Assembly: GCA_963819735.1 (NCBI GenBank)
Contig: CAWFXC010000002.1
Coordinates: 372,001-436,000, forward strand
Source: CAWFXC01 sp963819735
Lineage (GTDB): Bacteria > Actinomycetota > Acidimicrobiia > IMCC26256 > DASPTH01
Length of the DNA stretch: 64,000 bases
Reading direction: 5' to 3'
A program made the translations under genes and the position numbers. Below are positions 55,126 through 63,891 of the stretch, piece after piece. A model generated the notes under the pieces. It was not told where the DNA came from and searched no databases. It was given only the letters and a program-made list of their open reading frames with translations. Each line of letters starts with the position of its first letter. Within the stretch, counting starts at the first letter, position 1.

Positions 55126-55803
55126 TCAGCCGCCTGCGGGATCGAGCCGGTAGCCGGCGCCGCGGATCGTCTCGATCAACTGTCGATCGAAGGGATCGTC
55201 GAGCTTCTTGCGCAGGTGCCGGATGTAGACCTCGACGATGTTCGGATCGCCCTCGAACGCGAAGTCCCACACGTTGTCGAGGATCTCCGACTTCGCGACC
55301 ACTTCGCCGGCACGCCGCATCAGGAATTCGAGCACCGCGAACTCGCGCGCGGTGAGCACGACGTCGACGTCGCCGCGGCGGCATCGGTGCGTGATCGGGT
55401 CAACCTTCAGATCGCCGGCGGTGTACGTGACAGGCGCCGATCGTCCGGTGCGCCGTAGGAGCGCGCGCACGTGGGCCAGCAGCACGACGAACGAGAACGG
55501 CTTGGTCAAGTAGTCGTCGGCGCCGGTGTCGAGTGCCTCGGCCTGGTCGTACTCGCCGTCTTTGGCCGTGAGCATGAGGATTGGGGTCCAGTCCCCCGCT
55601 TCCCTCAGGTTCTCGCACACCTTGAAGCCGTTCATGCCGGGCAACATGATGTCCAGCACGATCACGTCGTACCGGTTCTCGGTCGCCATCCAGAGACCGT
55701 CGGTGCCGGTGAGCGCGACGTCGACCGCGAAACCCTCGGCCTCCAACCCCCGGCGCACCGCACCCGCGACCTTCTTCTCGTCTTCGACGATGAGTACCCG
55801 CAC
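55126..55803 (-). CDS. OmpR/PhoB-family response regulator
   Basis: 225 residues. Receiver with IVEDE, Asp51 (VIVLDIMLPGMNG) and Lys101 (DDYLTKPF). The winged helix has VVLTAREFAVLEFLMRRAG, VYIRHLRKKLDD and the closing IRGAGYRLD. OmpR-type dimers bind direct repeats with an 11-base period, exactly the geometry of the nine boxes in this region, and box 6 lies 46 bases upstream of this gene. Regulation of the neighbours, including itself, is inferred. Confidence 0.94.
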   Translation of the reverse strand: MRVLIVEDEKKVAGAVRRGLEAEGFAVDVALTGTDGLWMATENRYDVIVLDIMLPGMNGFKVCENLREAGDWTPILMLTAKDGEYDQAEALDTGADDYLTKPFSFVVLLAHVRALLRRTGRSAPVTYTAGDLKVDPITHRCRRGDVDVVLTAREFAVLEFLMRRAGEVVAKSEILDNVWDFAFEGDPNIVEVYIRHLRKKLDDPFDRQLIETIRGAGYRLDPAGG

Positions 55804-55849
55804 GCTGGGTCGTCCTCTCTCGGTGGACAGTACAGCGTCGCGCTCATAG

Positions 55850-55866
55850 CCTGAACGCCCGTTGAA
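55850..55866 (-). promoter_or_regulatory. Box 6: TTCAAC-N5-TTCAGG (minus), autoregulatory candidate
   Basis: On the minus strand TTCAAC-gggcg-TTCAGG, 46 bases upstream of the response regulator ATG. Same half-site pattern as box 9. Confidence 0.65.
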
Positions 55867-55893
55867 GCATGGCTGATCAATGCGCCGAACGAG

Positions 55894-55910
55894 TTCAGCA
55901 GGGATTCAGC
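55894..55910 (+). promoter_or_regulatory. Box 7: TTCAGC-N5-TTCAGC
   Basis: TTCAGC at 55894-55899 and 55905-55910, 76 bases upstream of uppP. With box 6 it forms a divergent control region. Confidence 0.75.
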
Positions 55911-55986
55911 GGGGGCTCCGTATCGTCCGTTCCTTACATGCACCGTCGACCGCGCGCGGTCTCGGAGGGACGCGGAAAGAGGTCGA

Positions 55987-56904
55987 ATGCTGACGCTCGG
56001 CACGGCACCGTTGACGTATCTGCAGGCGATCGTGATCGGCCTCCTACAGGGCTTCACCGAGCTCTTCCCCATCTCGAGCCTCGGCCATGCGGTCCTCGTC
56101 CCGGAACTGCTGGGCTGGGACAAGCTCGTCACCGGCGAATCGGCCAATGAATCCTTCTACCTGGCATTCCTGGTCGGGTTGCACTGCGCGACCGCCATCG
56201 CACTCCTCGTCTTCTACCGGCACGACTGGGCGCGCATCATTCGCGGCTTCTTCACATCGATCCGCAAGCGGCGTCTCGACACCTCGGCCGAGCGCATGGC
56301 CTGGCTGCTCATCGTCGGCACCATCCCCGTCGGCATCGTCGGGCTGGTGTTCGAGCACAGTCTGCGCACCGTGTTCGCCAAACCCACGGCCGCCGCGATC
56401 TTCCTCACCATCAACGGGCTGATCCTGCTCGCCGGTGAACGACTCCGCCGCCGGGCCGAGGTACGCGACCTCGTGCGCCTCCACGAACACCACACCGACA
56501 TCGCCGACGACGAAGGCCGCAACCTCGACACCCTGAACCTCCGCGAAGGCGTATTCGTGGGCTCCGCGCAGATCCTCGCTTTGTTCGCCGGCATCAGCCG
56601 CTCGGGCGTGACCATGACGGCCGGGCTCCTGCGCGGCCTCGACCACGAGGATGCAGCCCGCCTTTCGTTCATGCTCGCCACCCCGGTGATCCTGCTCGCC
56701 GGCGTGTACAAGCTCCCCGACCTCCTTGGTCACAACGGAGACGGCATCCGCGGCCAAGTCCTCGTCGGCAGCATCGCCGCCGGACTCGCGGCGTACGCCG
56801 CGGTGCGCATCCTCACGAAGTACTTCGAGACCCGCACACTCACGCCGTTCGCTATCTACTGCCTCGTGGCTGGAATCGCCATGACCGTGTACACACTGGT
56901 CTGA
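55987..56904 (+). CDS. uppP: Undecaprenyl-diphosphatase UppP (BacA)
   Basis: 305 residues, about eight helices. The signature QGFTELFPISSLGH (Glu25) and the second motif GISRSGVTM are those of the family, with the usual SS and RSG residues. It recycles undecaprenyl diphosphate to the monophosphate carrier and confers bacitracin tolerance. Longer than E. coli UppP (273), with extra sequence near residues 155-180. Divergent from the two-component system and controlled from box 7 by inference. Confidence 0.95.
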   Translation: MLTLGTAPLTYLQAIVIGLLQGFTELFPISSLGHAVLVPELLGWDKLVTGESANESFYLAFLVGLHCATAIALLVFYRHDWARIIRGFFTSIRKRRLDTSAERMAWLLIVGTIPVGIVGLVFEHSLRTVFAKPTAAAIFLTINGLILLAGERLRRRAEVRDLVRLHEHHTDIADDEGRNLDTLNLREGVFVGSAQILALFAGISRSGVTMTAGLLRGLDHEDAARLSFMLATPVILLAGVYKLPDLLGHNGDGIRGQVLVGSIAAGLAAYAAVRILTKYFETRTLTPFAIYCLVAGIAMTVYTLV

Positions 56905-56926
56905 ACGAGCGCGATCCTTGACGATC

Positions 56927-58417
56927 TCACCCGCCGCTGCGCTGTGGCCGACGAGGGTTGGTCGAAGCCGGCAGCGGCGCGTTGACGGCGTGGCCTCCGT
57001 GGTCCCAACCCGCCACGGGCGCCCAGCACGCGGCGCGGTTGGAAGTGGCCTTCGGCGGGGCCGATAGCGCACAGGGGGACTCCGCCTTGCCGAGCACGAC
57101 GACTTGCTCAACACGAGTGACGGGCTCGTTCACTATCTGGTTGGGACGCGGCTTCGGCGAGTCGTCGGGAAGCTCGTTTTCGATGTAGGGCAGCCGGTAA
57201 AGGGCCGCGACAACTGCTTGCTGGGTCGGGGCGACACCGGCGTTGAAGAGGCCACGGGCCACGATGCGCATCGCGAGGCATATCTTCGCGACTTGGATAT
57301 AGGGGACGTCCGAAGTGGCCGGAGGGAACGGCGCTGGGAGGTCGACGGCGGCATTGCCTCGGGCTGCCGCGTACGCCTTGTTGCACATCGTGGTGAAGGT
57401 TCCTGAGGACTGTCCGAGGCGACCTTGTTCGTCCTCGACCGGAATGAACGAATACAAGTTGGCCGGGTAGGACGGCTGCGCCGCGGAAGCGACGCCCGCC
57501 TGATTGGACTGCTCGATGGTCTGATCGGTGGCGTCCGCGAACCCGTAGACATCGAGTGGTGCAGTGCGCGCCGTCGTCGCCGTGTTCTGGGCGGGCAAGG
57601 GCAGCGCCGATGAGTCGATCTTCGGTTGGAAGAGGACGTCGGCCCCCGCTCGGGAGACGATGGGGATGTGATTGGCGACGAGGAGCGCGCTGGCCGTCTG
57701 CGCGAACGCGGCGTCGGTCGGTCCGGTGCCCGTGACTATCGCTACGCGCTTACCCGCCAGACGGCCGCTGCTGATCAGATCGAGGATCCGGGCTTGCAGG
57801 ACGCCTTCCGTAGACCCGGTCGCAACGAGTCGTCCCTGCGTCCCCATCAACGCATCGTTCGAAACGTTGGACAGCGTCACCATGATCGTCCGCTCGTCCT
57901 TCGCAATGCATGACGCGGCCGGCGAAGAACTCCAGGCGACGACGATGAAAGCGTGGAGACCTTGGGTCGCGTTCAGACAATCCCCAAGCGGATCGCCGCT
58001 CTCGACCAACACATGGAAGTCGATTTTTTGGCCACCGATTCCACCGCACTGGTTGACGAGGGCAGCGAACGTCTGCGCCTCCTCGACGGGATCTCCGAGC
58101 TTCAGCCCCGGATTCGCCGCGATCTCGGCCGGATTGGTTTTCGGCGTGAGCATCACAACCGTGATTTTGCTCGCAGTGAGCCGTGGATCGTTGGCCTTGA
58201 CGCCTTCGAACTGGTTCTTGTCCCGGGAACAGAACGAGTCGGCCGAAGTGAACGGTGACAGTTCACGGGGCGGAGGCGTGTACACCGGCGCAGGCTTGAC
58301 TGCGCCGCCAGCCGTTCCGGCGCCGACGACGAGCCCGATCGCCGCGACGAGCGCGACCATCGACGTACGAACCCGCCGCGACCGGTGCACCGGTCTCCGT
58401 ATGCGTCGGCGTCTCAC
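56927..58417 (-). CDS. Secreted type I periplasmic-binding-fold protein
   Basis: 496 residues. A very basic N-terminus and helix (MVALVAAIGLVVGAGTAGG) make a signal peptide, then PDPRLTASKITV-like start of a Peripla_BP_6/branched-chain amino-acid receptor fold with GKRVAIVTGTGPTDAAFAQT. No ABC permease or ATPase is adjacent, so it is an orphan receptor. The start is GTG 58417; a GTG nine codons later is also possible. Confidence 0.75.
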   Translation of the reverse strand: MRRRRIRRPVHRSRRVRTSMVALVAAIGLVVGAGTAGGAVKPAPVYTPPPRELSPFTSADSFCSRDKNQFEGVKANDPRLTASKITVVMLTPKTNPAEIAANPGLKLGDPVEEAQTFAALVNQCGGIGGQKIDFHVLVESGDPLGDCLNATQGLHAFIVVAWSSSPAASCIAKDERTIMVTLSNVSNDALMGTQGRLVATGSTEGVLQARILDLISSGRLAGKRVAIVTGTGPTDAAFAQTASALLVANHIPIVSRAGADVLFQPKIDSSALPLPAQNTATTARTAPLDVYGFADATDQTIEQSNQAGVASAAQPSYPANLYSFIPVEDEQGRLGQSSGTFTTMCNKAYAAARGNAAVDLPAPFPPATSDVPYIQVAKICLAMRIVARGLFNAGVAPTQQAVVAALYRLPYIENELPDDSPKPRPNQIVNEPVTRVEQVVVLGKAESPCALSAPPKATSNRAACWAPVAGWDHGGHAVNAPLPASTNPRRPQRSGG

Positions 58418-58530
58418 CTACGAGCCCCGGACGCGGGACCGATCCGTCGTTGCACGGGTCGATGGGCGACCTCGAAACTCGGCCAGATCCGCAAGCGACG
58501 CTTCGAACGATCGCTATCGTGCCCCGGGTG

Positions 58531-59001
58531 ATGTCGACCTGGCACGCGAGGTCGCGGACACTGGGTGGAGTTGTTTGCATTGTGCTCTGCGCGGTCGCCG
58601 CGGTTGGTTGTGAGCCGTCGGAAGCAACGAAGATCGGCGCGTGCGCGATTCGACCGGGAACTCTGTGTGCGGGGAACTACATGCGTGGCGCGAAGCTGGC
58701 GAATTCGGATCTGTTCGACGCCGACTTCGATCATGCGGATCTCACCGACGCCACGCTCGCGTCTTCGAATCTGAGCGGGACGACGATGCAGCGCACCGTT
58801 TTGGTGGCGGCGAATCTCGAGGCGGCGACATTCACCTACGCCAATCTCGAGGGGGCTGACTTCCGCAAAGCCGACCTCCACGGCGCTGATTTCACCGCGG
58901 CCAATCTCACCGGAGCACGAGTCAGTGCCGACCAGCTCAGCGTGACGACGCTGTGTCGTACAACGATGCCGAACGGGACGCTGATGAATCCGAACTGTTG
59001 A
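58531..59001 (+). CDS. Pentapeptide-repeat lipoprotein
   Basis: 156 residues. Signal helix and lipobox GVVCIVLCAVAAVGC (Cys near residue 26) indicate lipid attachment. Residues about 55-130 are A(D/N)LXX pentapeptide repeats (LFDADFDHADLTDATLASSN, ANLEGADFRKADLHGADF) forming a right-handed beta-helix. ATG 58531 gives the proper signal peptide. Role unknown; surface scaffold suspected. Confidence 0.82.
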   Translation: MSTWHARSRTLGGVVCIVLCAVAAVGCEPSEATKIGACAIRPGTLCAGNYMRGAKLANSDLFDADFDHADLTDATLASSNLSGTTMQRTVLVAANLEAATFTYANLEGADFRKADLHGADFTAANLTGARVSADQLSVTTLCRTTMPNGTLMNPNC

Positions 59002-59062
59002 ACATCGGTTTGCGCTTGTAGGCATCCGCGTGTCCGATCTCCGTCCGCTGATTCTGCGGAAC

Positions 59063-60040
59063 TCATGCCGCCAACGACGAACAGGTGGCGCTGGCTTGGT
59101 ATCCAGGTGCGGTTGCGCCACCGCACATCCCCAAGCGCCCTTCAAACTGTGCGTACCCGGTGCCGTGGCGAGGAGTGAGCATCGGTTGGGTGGTCCACGA
59201 GATTCCGCGCAGCTCTTGAATGACCGGGACCAGGCTGGTCTCGCCGGACGATTCCCCTCCGGCGACCACCAGTACGCCATTGACGATGCCGGTTGCCGGT
59301 CCGGAAGTGGGGGTCGCGATCGGGATGCCGGGCTTCCACCGCTTCGTCTTGGTGTTCAGGCAATCCACGGCATTGCTCGTCGTCGGCTCTCGACCACCTA
59401 CGACACACGCGAGATTGCCGTCGACGTAGCCGGCAAGATGATTCCGAGGCCGGGGCATGCGGGTGACGACGGACCAAACGTTCGCTGCGGGGTCATAGCG
59501 CTCTACCTCGGCGATCTGGGTACTCCCGGCCAGTCCACCGATCGCGTAGAGGTAACCACCGATCGGGAGCAGGACCGCCGCAGCCCTCGCCACCCGCATC
59601 CGCGCGATTTCCTTCCAGGTCCTGGCTGCGCGCACCAGCACGAACGCGCGGTTCGTCGCGGCACCCCCGGTGAAACCGCCGGTCACGTACACGGCGCCTC
59701 CGAGCGTGGCCGCGGCTGGATGATTCACCGCGATCGGGAACGTCGGTCCGTCGACCCAACGCGCGCCGTAATAGACGAACACATTCGACACGCTCGTTCC
59801 GCGGCTCGAATACCCGCCGATGACGTACAACTTGGAAGCAGTCGCCGCCGCCGAAGTCTCCTGCACCGCGCTCGGTAACGACGGTTCATCGCGCTGTGTA
59901 AGTGCCACAAGTCGAGCCGTGGTCGCGGATCTCGGTTTGGTGTGAGCCGGCGGAGTGGAACCTTCACTTCTCCCGCCTCCGCACGCGGCAAACACAACTG
60001 CGGCGACTGCCATGAAGACGACCGGCGTGTGCCTCCTCAC
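59063..60040 (-). CDS. Kelch-repeat lipoprotein
   Basis: 325 residues with lipobox VVFAAC near residue 19. About five to six Kelch-like blades follow: KLYVIGGYS, AVYVTGGFT, YLYAIGGLA, LACVVGGRE, VLVVAGGES, LGMCGGA, each with the GG doublet. Probably an extracellular beta-propeller for carbohydrate or protein binding. The GTG at 60040 sits on an AGGAGG sequence; ATG 60013 is the alternative. Box 8 lies 153 bases upstream. Confidence 0.82.
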   Translation of the reverse strand: MRRHTPVVFMAVAAVVFAACGGGRSEGSTPPAHTKPRSATTARLVALTQRDEPSLPSAVQETSAAATASKLYVIGGYSSRGTSVSNVFVYYGARWVDGPTFPIAVNHPAAATLGGAVYVTGGFTGGAATNRAFVLVRAARTWKEIARMRVARAAAVLLPIGGYLYAIGGLAGSTQIAEVERYDPAANVWSVVTRMPRPRNHLAGYVDGNLACVVGGREPTTSNAVDCLNTKTKRWKPGIPIATPTSGPATGIVNGVLVVAGGESSGETSLVPVIQELRGISWTTQPMLTPRHGTGYAQFEGRLGMCGGATAPGYQASATCSSLAA

Positions 60041-60193
60041 ACATGAGTCGCCTCTGAAGGTTCGAGTTCCACACGGCTCGGACGATGGTCCACAGCAAGT
60101 GAGGATCGGGTGAGAAACGAAATCGGGGCTGCCATCGCCGACCGTGTGCGCACGATCTCAAGAATTCTCAGACCGCCACCTTGGGGGCCTCTC

Positions 60194-60210
60194 GCTGAAG
60201 CTCGCCTGAA
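60194..60210 (-). promoter_or_regulatory. Box 8: TTCAGG-N5-TTCAGC (minus)
   Basis: On the minus strand TTCAGG-cgagc-TTCAGC, 21 bases after the GT-C gene stop and 153 bases upstream of the Kelch lipoprotein. Confidence 0.55.
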
Positions 60211-60231
60211 CGAGACCAGATCGGCCACGGG

Positions 60232-61665
60232 TCAGTTCCGCAGCCGGTAGACGTCGACGCCGTCGACGGCACCGACGCGTTCGTACCGGTCGCGGAGGAA
60301 TGCCTGCACGTCCGGGATGATCGAAACCGGGTAGCTGCGGTACTGGCGGAGGCCTGCGGTCGACGTGTCGAAGAACAGCTCCGGTGGGTGCGCTCGCAGT
60401 GAACGCAGGAACGTTTCGAGCGCTCCGGGGGTAGCGTCGTTGAGTCGTTGTGGCCCGTTCGCGCGGCCGGCGGTCTTGCCGGTGACGAAGTCGGTGCTGA
60501 CCATGGCACCTCCCGGCGCGCGACCCGAGAGCCAATAGACCTCCGGTACGTCGCCCCACACGGTGACGCGTTCGCCGGGCCGCGTGTGGCTACTCGCATA
60601 CGCGGCGAGCGCGTTGATCGTCGAACGGTTACCCCCCGGAGGCGAGAAGGCCAACAGCCACGCCGCGACGGTCGGCGCCGCGACGACCACGACCAGCATC
60701 CGCCGCACCGCGGGCCGGCACGCCGCCGCCCCCAGACCGGCGAGGAGGCACAACGGGGGCAACACCTGCAGCCAGTAGTGGCCGAAGAAGCGCCAGCCCG
60801 CAGCGAACGCGACCAGCCCGGTCGCGAGCCACAGCCACAGATCGATGTCGTCGCGCCGCCATCCCCGCCGCGCCACCAACCAGCACGTGCCGACGTTCGC
60901 GAGCAGGAACAGCTCGAGCGCGAACCCCCCGCGCGGCGCGATGTTCTGCGATTCTCCGATCGCAAGGACCGACCCGTTGCCCGAGAACGTCCAGTGCCAG
61001 AACGAGCCGAACGGAACCACCAGCGCCACCGCGGCGATCGTCACCGCCGTCGCCCCGATCACCCATACGGCGCGCGTGGGTCGCTTCCCTCCCCACCACC
61101 ACGCCGCGTAACCGGCCGGGAGCACTCCGATGATCCAGGTCTGACGGCTCAACGTCGCCACCCCGACGAACACCCCCGCCACCAACGCGCTCCGACGACT
61201 CCCCGCCCGCGCCGCGACGATCGCCGCGCACCCCGGCAACAACGCGAAATGGGCGAAGTTCGCCGCCTGCGCGTCAGCCGGCTGCAACGCAGTCGCGCCC
61301 GCGATCAACAACCCCGCCGCCCACCACCCCGCCCGCGCCCCCGCCACCCGCCGGGCGCCGTACGCGAGCACCAACGCCGAGCCGCCCAGACACAACGCCG
61401 CCACCACGTGCAACGGACGAAGATCACGCCCCGCGGTCACGAAGAACGACCCCGCATACACCAACGCCGGAATCGGCGGCTTGCGGTCGATCACATCCCG
61501 GTAGAGCACCCCTCCCCGCTCGAACACCATCCCCGCCGTCGCAATCGCCGCCTCGTCCGAATCGAACAACTGGTGCACATATCCCGGCGCATGCGCCATC
61601 AACGCCGCAACGACCACCACCCCCGAACCCACCCACGGCACCCGCGTCCACCACCGGTAGTTCAC
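60232..61665 (-). CDS. GT-C glycosyltransferase (PMT/ArnT-like)
   Basis: 477 residues with about nine to eleven helices. The first loop contains FDSDEAAIATAGM with the acidic pair expected for GT-C catalysis, and VIDRKPPIPALVY follows as in GT39/GT83 relatives. A C-terminal soluble domain (ERVTVWGDVPEVYWLSG to the end) is typical of actinobacterial members. It would transfer a sugar from polyprenyl phosphate. The start is GTG at 61665. Box 9 lies 242 bases upstream. Confidence 0.83.
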   Translation of the reverse strand: MNYRWWTRVPWVGSGVVVVAALMAHAPGYVHQLFDSDEAAIATAGMVFERGGVLYRDVIDRKPPIPALVYAGSFFVTAGRDLRPLHVVAALCLGGSALVLAYGARRVAGARAGWWAAGLLIAGATALQPADAQAANFAHFALLPGCAAIVAARAGSRRSALVAGVFVGVATLSRQTWIIGVLPAGYAAWWWGGKRPTRAVWVIGATAVTIAAVALVVPFGSFWHWTFSGNGSVLAIGESQNIAPRGGFALELFLLANVGTCWLVARRGWRRDDIDLWLWLATGLVAFAAGWRFFGHYWLQVLPPLCLLAGLGAAACRPAVRRMLVVVVAAPTVAAWLLAFSPPGGNRSTINALAAYASSHTRPGERVTVWGDVPEVYWLSGRAPGGAMVSTDFVTGKTAGRANGPQRLNDATPGALETFLRSLRAHPPELFFDTSTAGLRQYRSYPVSIIPDVQAFLRDRYERVGAVDGVDVYRLRN

Positions 61666-62207
61666 GCGGCATCGGGGGGCTTCGACGGATGCGGATACGT
61701 GCTGTCGGTCCCGGACGGACGATCACCAGAGTCCGACTGATCGGCGGGGCAATTGGGCCGCGGACGTGCGGAGGGCATCCGCGACCGCACGCGTCGCGAC
61801 GAAAGTGTTTCGCCTCGCGCCTTCAATCGACGCCTCTCACGCCACGGTTCAACCCGTTCGCGATCGTCCTGACCAGTGCGTCCGTCTCGGAACGGTCGCG
61901 TGCGTTTCCTGAACCCCCGTTGAAAGGGACAGCAAGATTCAGAATGGCGAGGTGGTGCAGTACGTTGGGCGCAACACGGCGAAGGATTCCCGAAGCCGTG
62001 TGGGATTCTGCCTCGCGCTTCGGCAGCGTCCGGGAGCGTTGCTCCGGACCCTGGTGGCGCTTACTGAGCGGCCCTCGAGACGCCGGGTTCGGGCAGGACG
62101 ACCGCAAACAATGCGTCGCCGACGGGCTCGACGCCTCCTCACGTCAGGAGGAAGTCCGTGGCGACAGTCCTTGCTCCCGAGGAGCTGGCGACGACCGTCC
62201 CCGCGAC
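61666..62207. other. Long gap with box 9, no sizeable gene
   Basis: 542 bases between the divergent GT-C gene and the phosphoesterase. Holds box 9 and, near its end, a short leader-like frame (62158-62211). No other frame looks coding. An open frame in phase with the phosphoesterase extends upstream but is Arg-rich and not protein-like. Confidence 0.5.
61908..61924 (-). promoter_or_regulatory. Box 9: TTCAAC-N5-TTCAGG (minus)
   Basis: On the minus strand TTCAAC-ggggg-TTCAGG, the same halves as box 6. Faces the GT-C gene (242 bases), and is 283 bases upstream of the phosphoesterase on the other strand. Confidence 0.6.
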
Positions 62208-62211
62208 ATGA
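62158..62211 (+). CDS. Possible 17-residue leader peptide
   Basis: GTG preceded by AGGAGG with 6-base spacing; reads VATVLAPEELATTVPAT and overlaps the phosphoesterase ATG by ATGA. The phosphoesterase itself has no ribosome binding site of its own, so re-initiation from this frame is plausible. Confidence 0.35.
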   Translation: MATVLAPEELATTVPAT

Positions 62212-63095
62212 CAACAACGAGGACCCGAGGGCACTCACGACGATGGACGGTCGCTGGAGCGCTGGCCTTGCTGCTCACGATTTCTGGCGGCGCGCCGTGG
62301 ACGCAGGCCTACGGCGGGACACGGAGCGATGGACGATTGTTGTCGACCTTCGTCGCGATCGGCGATGCCGGGGGCGGCGACCATCAACTGGGTGTCGCAC
62401 ACGCAATCGATCAGTGGGCCGCGGATGGACACCGCGTCGATGCACTCGTGAGTGTCGGTGACAATGTCACACCCGACGGCGATCCCAACCGGTATCCGGC
62501 GCAACTCGACCGGCCCTATGCATCGTTGCGCACGACCCGCCCGTTCTGGGTGACGCTCGGCAACCACGACGAACGTGAAGGTCACGGTCCGGAACAGCTC
62601 GCGTATCTGCATCTGCCGAGCATGCCGTACGAGAAGCACCTTGCCGGCGCAACTCTCCTCTTCCTCGACTCGCACCGCGCGACGGCCGACGCGGGATGGC
62701 TCGAGTCGCATCTACGACTGAGCCGGGACCCGTTCCAGATCGTGATTGTGCATCACCCGCCTTACTCATGCCTCCCGCATGCGTTCAGTGCCGAGATGGA
62801 TCAGGCGTGGCGGCCCACACTCGACACCCATCGCACGCCGTTGGTGTTGAGTGGACACGACCACATGTACGAGCGATTCATTTCAACTCGCGGAACCACC
62901 TTCGTCGTGACCGGCGGCGGTGGTAGCAGGCTGCACAGGCTCGGTTCGACGTGTCCCACGTCGGTCCGCCTTCTTGCCATGCGTAGCCTGTACCACTTCA
63001 CGTACGTTCGCGTCTACGAGCACGCGCTCCGGCTCAGCATCGTCGGGGCGGACGGCCACACGGCAGACGCCTTCACGATCCACCGGCTCCCGTGA
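62208..63095 (+). CDS. Secreted calcineurin-like metallophosphoesterase
   Basis: 295 residues. Signal peptide with helix VAGALALLLTISGGAPW. Metal motifs in order: IGDAGGGDH, VGDNV, GNHDE, VHHPPYS and SGHDHMYE. Family members remove phosphate from esters outside the cell (purple-acid-phosphatase-like). ATG 62208 follows the leader frame overlap; the longer upstream frame is not protein-like. Confidence 0.87.
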   Translation: MTTTRTRGHSRRWTVAGALALLLTISGGAPWTQAYGGTRSDGRLLSTFVAIGDAGGGDHQLGVAHAIDQWAADGHRVDALVSVGDNVTPDGDPNRYPAQLDRPYASLRTTRPFWVTLGNHDEREGHGPEQLAYLHLPSMPYEKHLAGATLLFLDSHRATADAGWLESHLRLSRDPFQIVIVHHPPYSCLPHAFSAEMDQAWRPTLDTHRTPLVLSGHDHMYERFISTRGTTFVVTGGGGSRLHRLGSTCPTSVRLLAMRSLYHFTYVRVYEHALRLSIVGADGHTADAFTIHRLP

Positions 63096-63135
63096 GCCAC
63101 CTCTCTGCCCGTCTTGGCCGCTACCGGTGCGCGGC

Positions 63136-63798
63136 GTGACGAAGCGCCGGGCTCCCGAGAATCCGTATCTACGTCTGCATCGACGCGGCCTTCGTCTCGA
63201 ATGGGCGACCAACGGCTGGAACGCGATGGAGGTGGTGGTCACCATTGCGCTGGGCGTGCAGGCCGGTTCGCTCGCCCTCATCGCCTTCGGCCTCGATTCG
63301 ATCATCGAGATCTTCGCCTCAATGGTCGTGATCAGAAACCTTCACGACGAGCGCAGTGACCCCGGCGATCGGCGAGTACACCATTCGCTCCGCTTGATCG
63401 CAGTGGCCTTCTGGGTGCTCGGCACGTTCCTCGTCATCATCAGCACCCGGGCGTTGATCCAAGGCGATCGGCCCGCGAACTCGCCACTCGGTATCGCCTA
63501 TCTGTCGGTCACGGCGTTCGCGATGTTCGGACTGGCGCGCCTCAAACGCGTGACGGGCGACGCATTGGGAAGCGAGCCCCTCCAAGCCGAGGCCGGCATG
63601 ACTTTCCTCGATGGCTGTCTCAGCACCAGCATCCTCGCCGCATTGGTGCTGAACGCCTGGCTCGGCTGGTGGTGGACCGACGCCGGGGCCGCCCTCCTCG
63701 TCGCCGGGTTCGCGATCAACGAAGGCGTGAAACGCTGGCGGGAGTCCGCCCCTCACGAAGCGAAACCACCGTCCGGTCGCGCGCGCCGCCGGGCTTGA
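63136..63798 (+). CDS. CDF-like cation efflux membrane protein
   Basis: 220 residues, about six helices. LRLEWATNGWNAMEVVVTIA, LIAFGLDSIIEIF and the C-terminal LNAWLGWWWTDAGAALLVAG match the short CDF-type cation transporters of actinobacteria that lack the long cytoplasmic C-terminal domain. Likely divalent metal export. Start GTG 63136; GTG 63127 is an alternative. Confidence 0.8.
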   Translation: MTKRRAPENPYLRLHRRGLRLEWATNGWNAMEVVVTIALGVQAGSLALIAFGLDSIIEIFASMVVIRNLHDERSDPGDRRVHHSLRLIAVAFWVLGTFLVIISTRALIQGDRPANSPLGIAYLSVTAFAMFGLARLKRVTGDALGSEPLQAEAGMTFLDGCLSTSILAALVLNAWLGWWWTDAGAALLVAGFAINEGVKRWRESAPHEAKPPSGRARRRA

Positions 63799-63811
63799 GC
63801 CCGCTCACACT

Positions 63812-63840
63812 TTCTTAGGCGCGTCTTACCCGTGTCTTAC
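63812..63840 (+). promoter_or_regulatory. Three 11-base-period units: TTCTTAG, GTCTTAC, GTCTTAC
   Basis: TTCTTAG at 63812-63818, GTCTTAC at 63823-63829 and 63834-63840, each exactly 11 bases apart, ending 51 bases before the next start codon. Different sequence from the TTCAGC boxes, so probably a site for another OmpR-type regulator. Confidence 0.6.
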
Positions 63841-63891
63841 TCAGCCGCTCTACGTTCGCCAACTGTCCGGCTCACTGGTGCGGAGGACCGC

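Noticed and set aside
60448..61740. 430-residue plus-strand frame
   Set aside because: Antisense of the GT-C gene, dominated by Arg and Pro.
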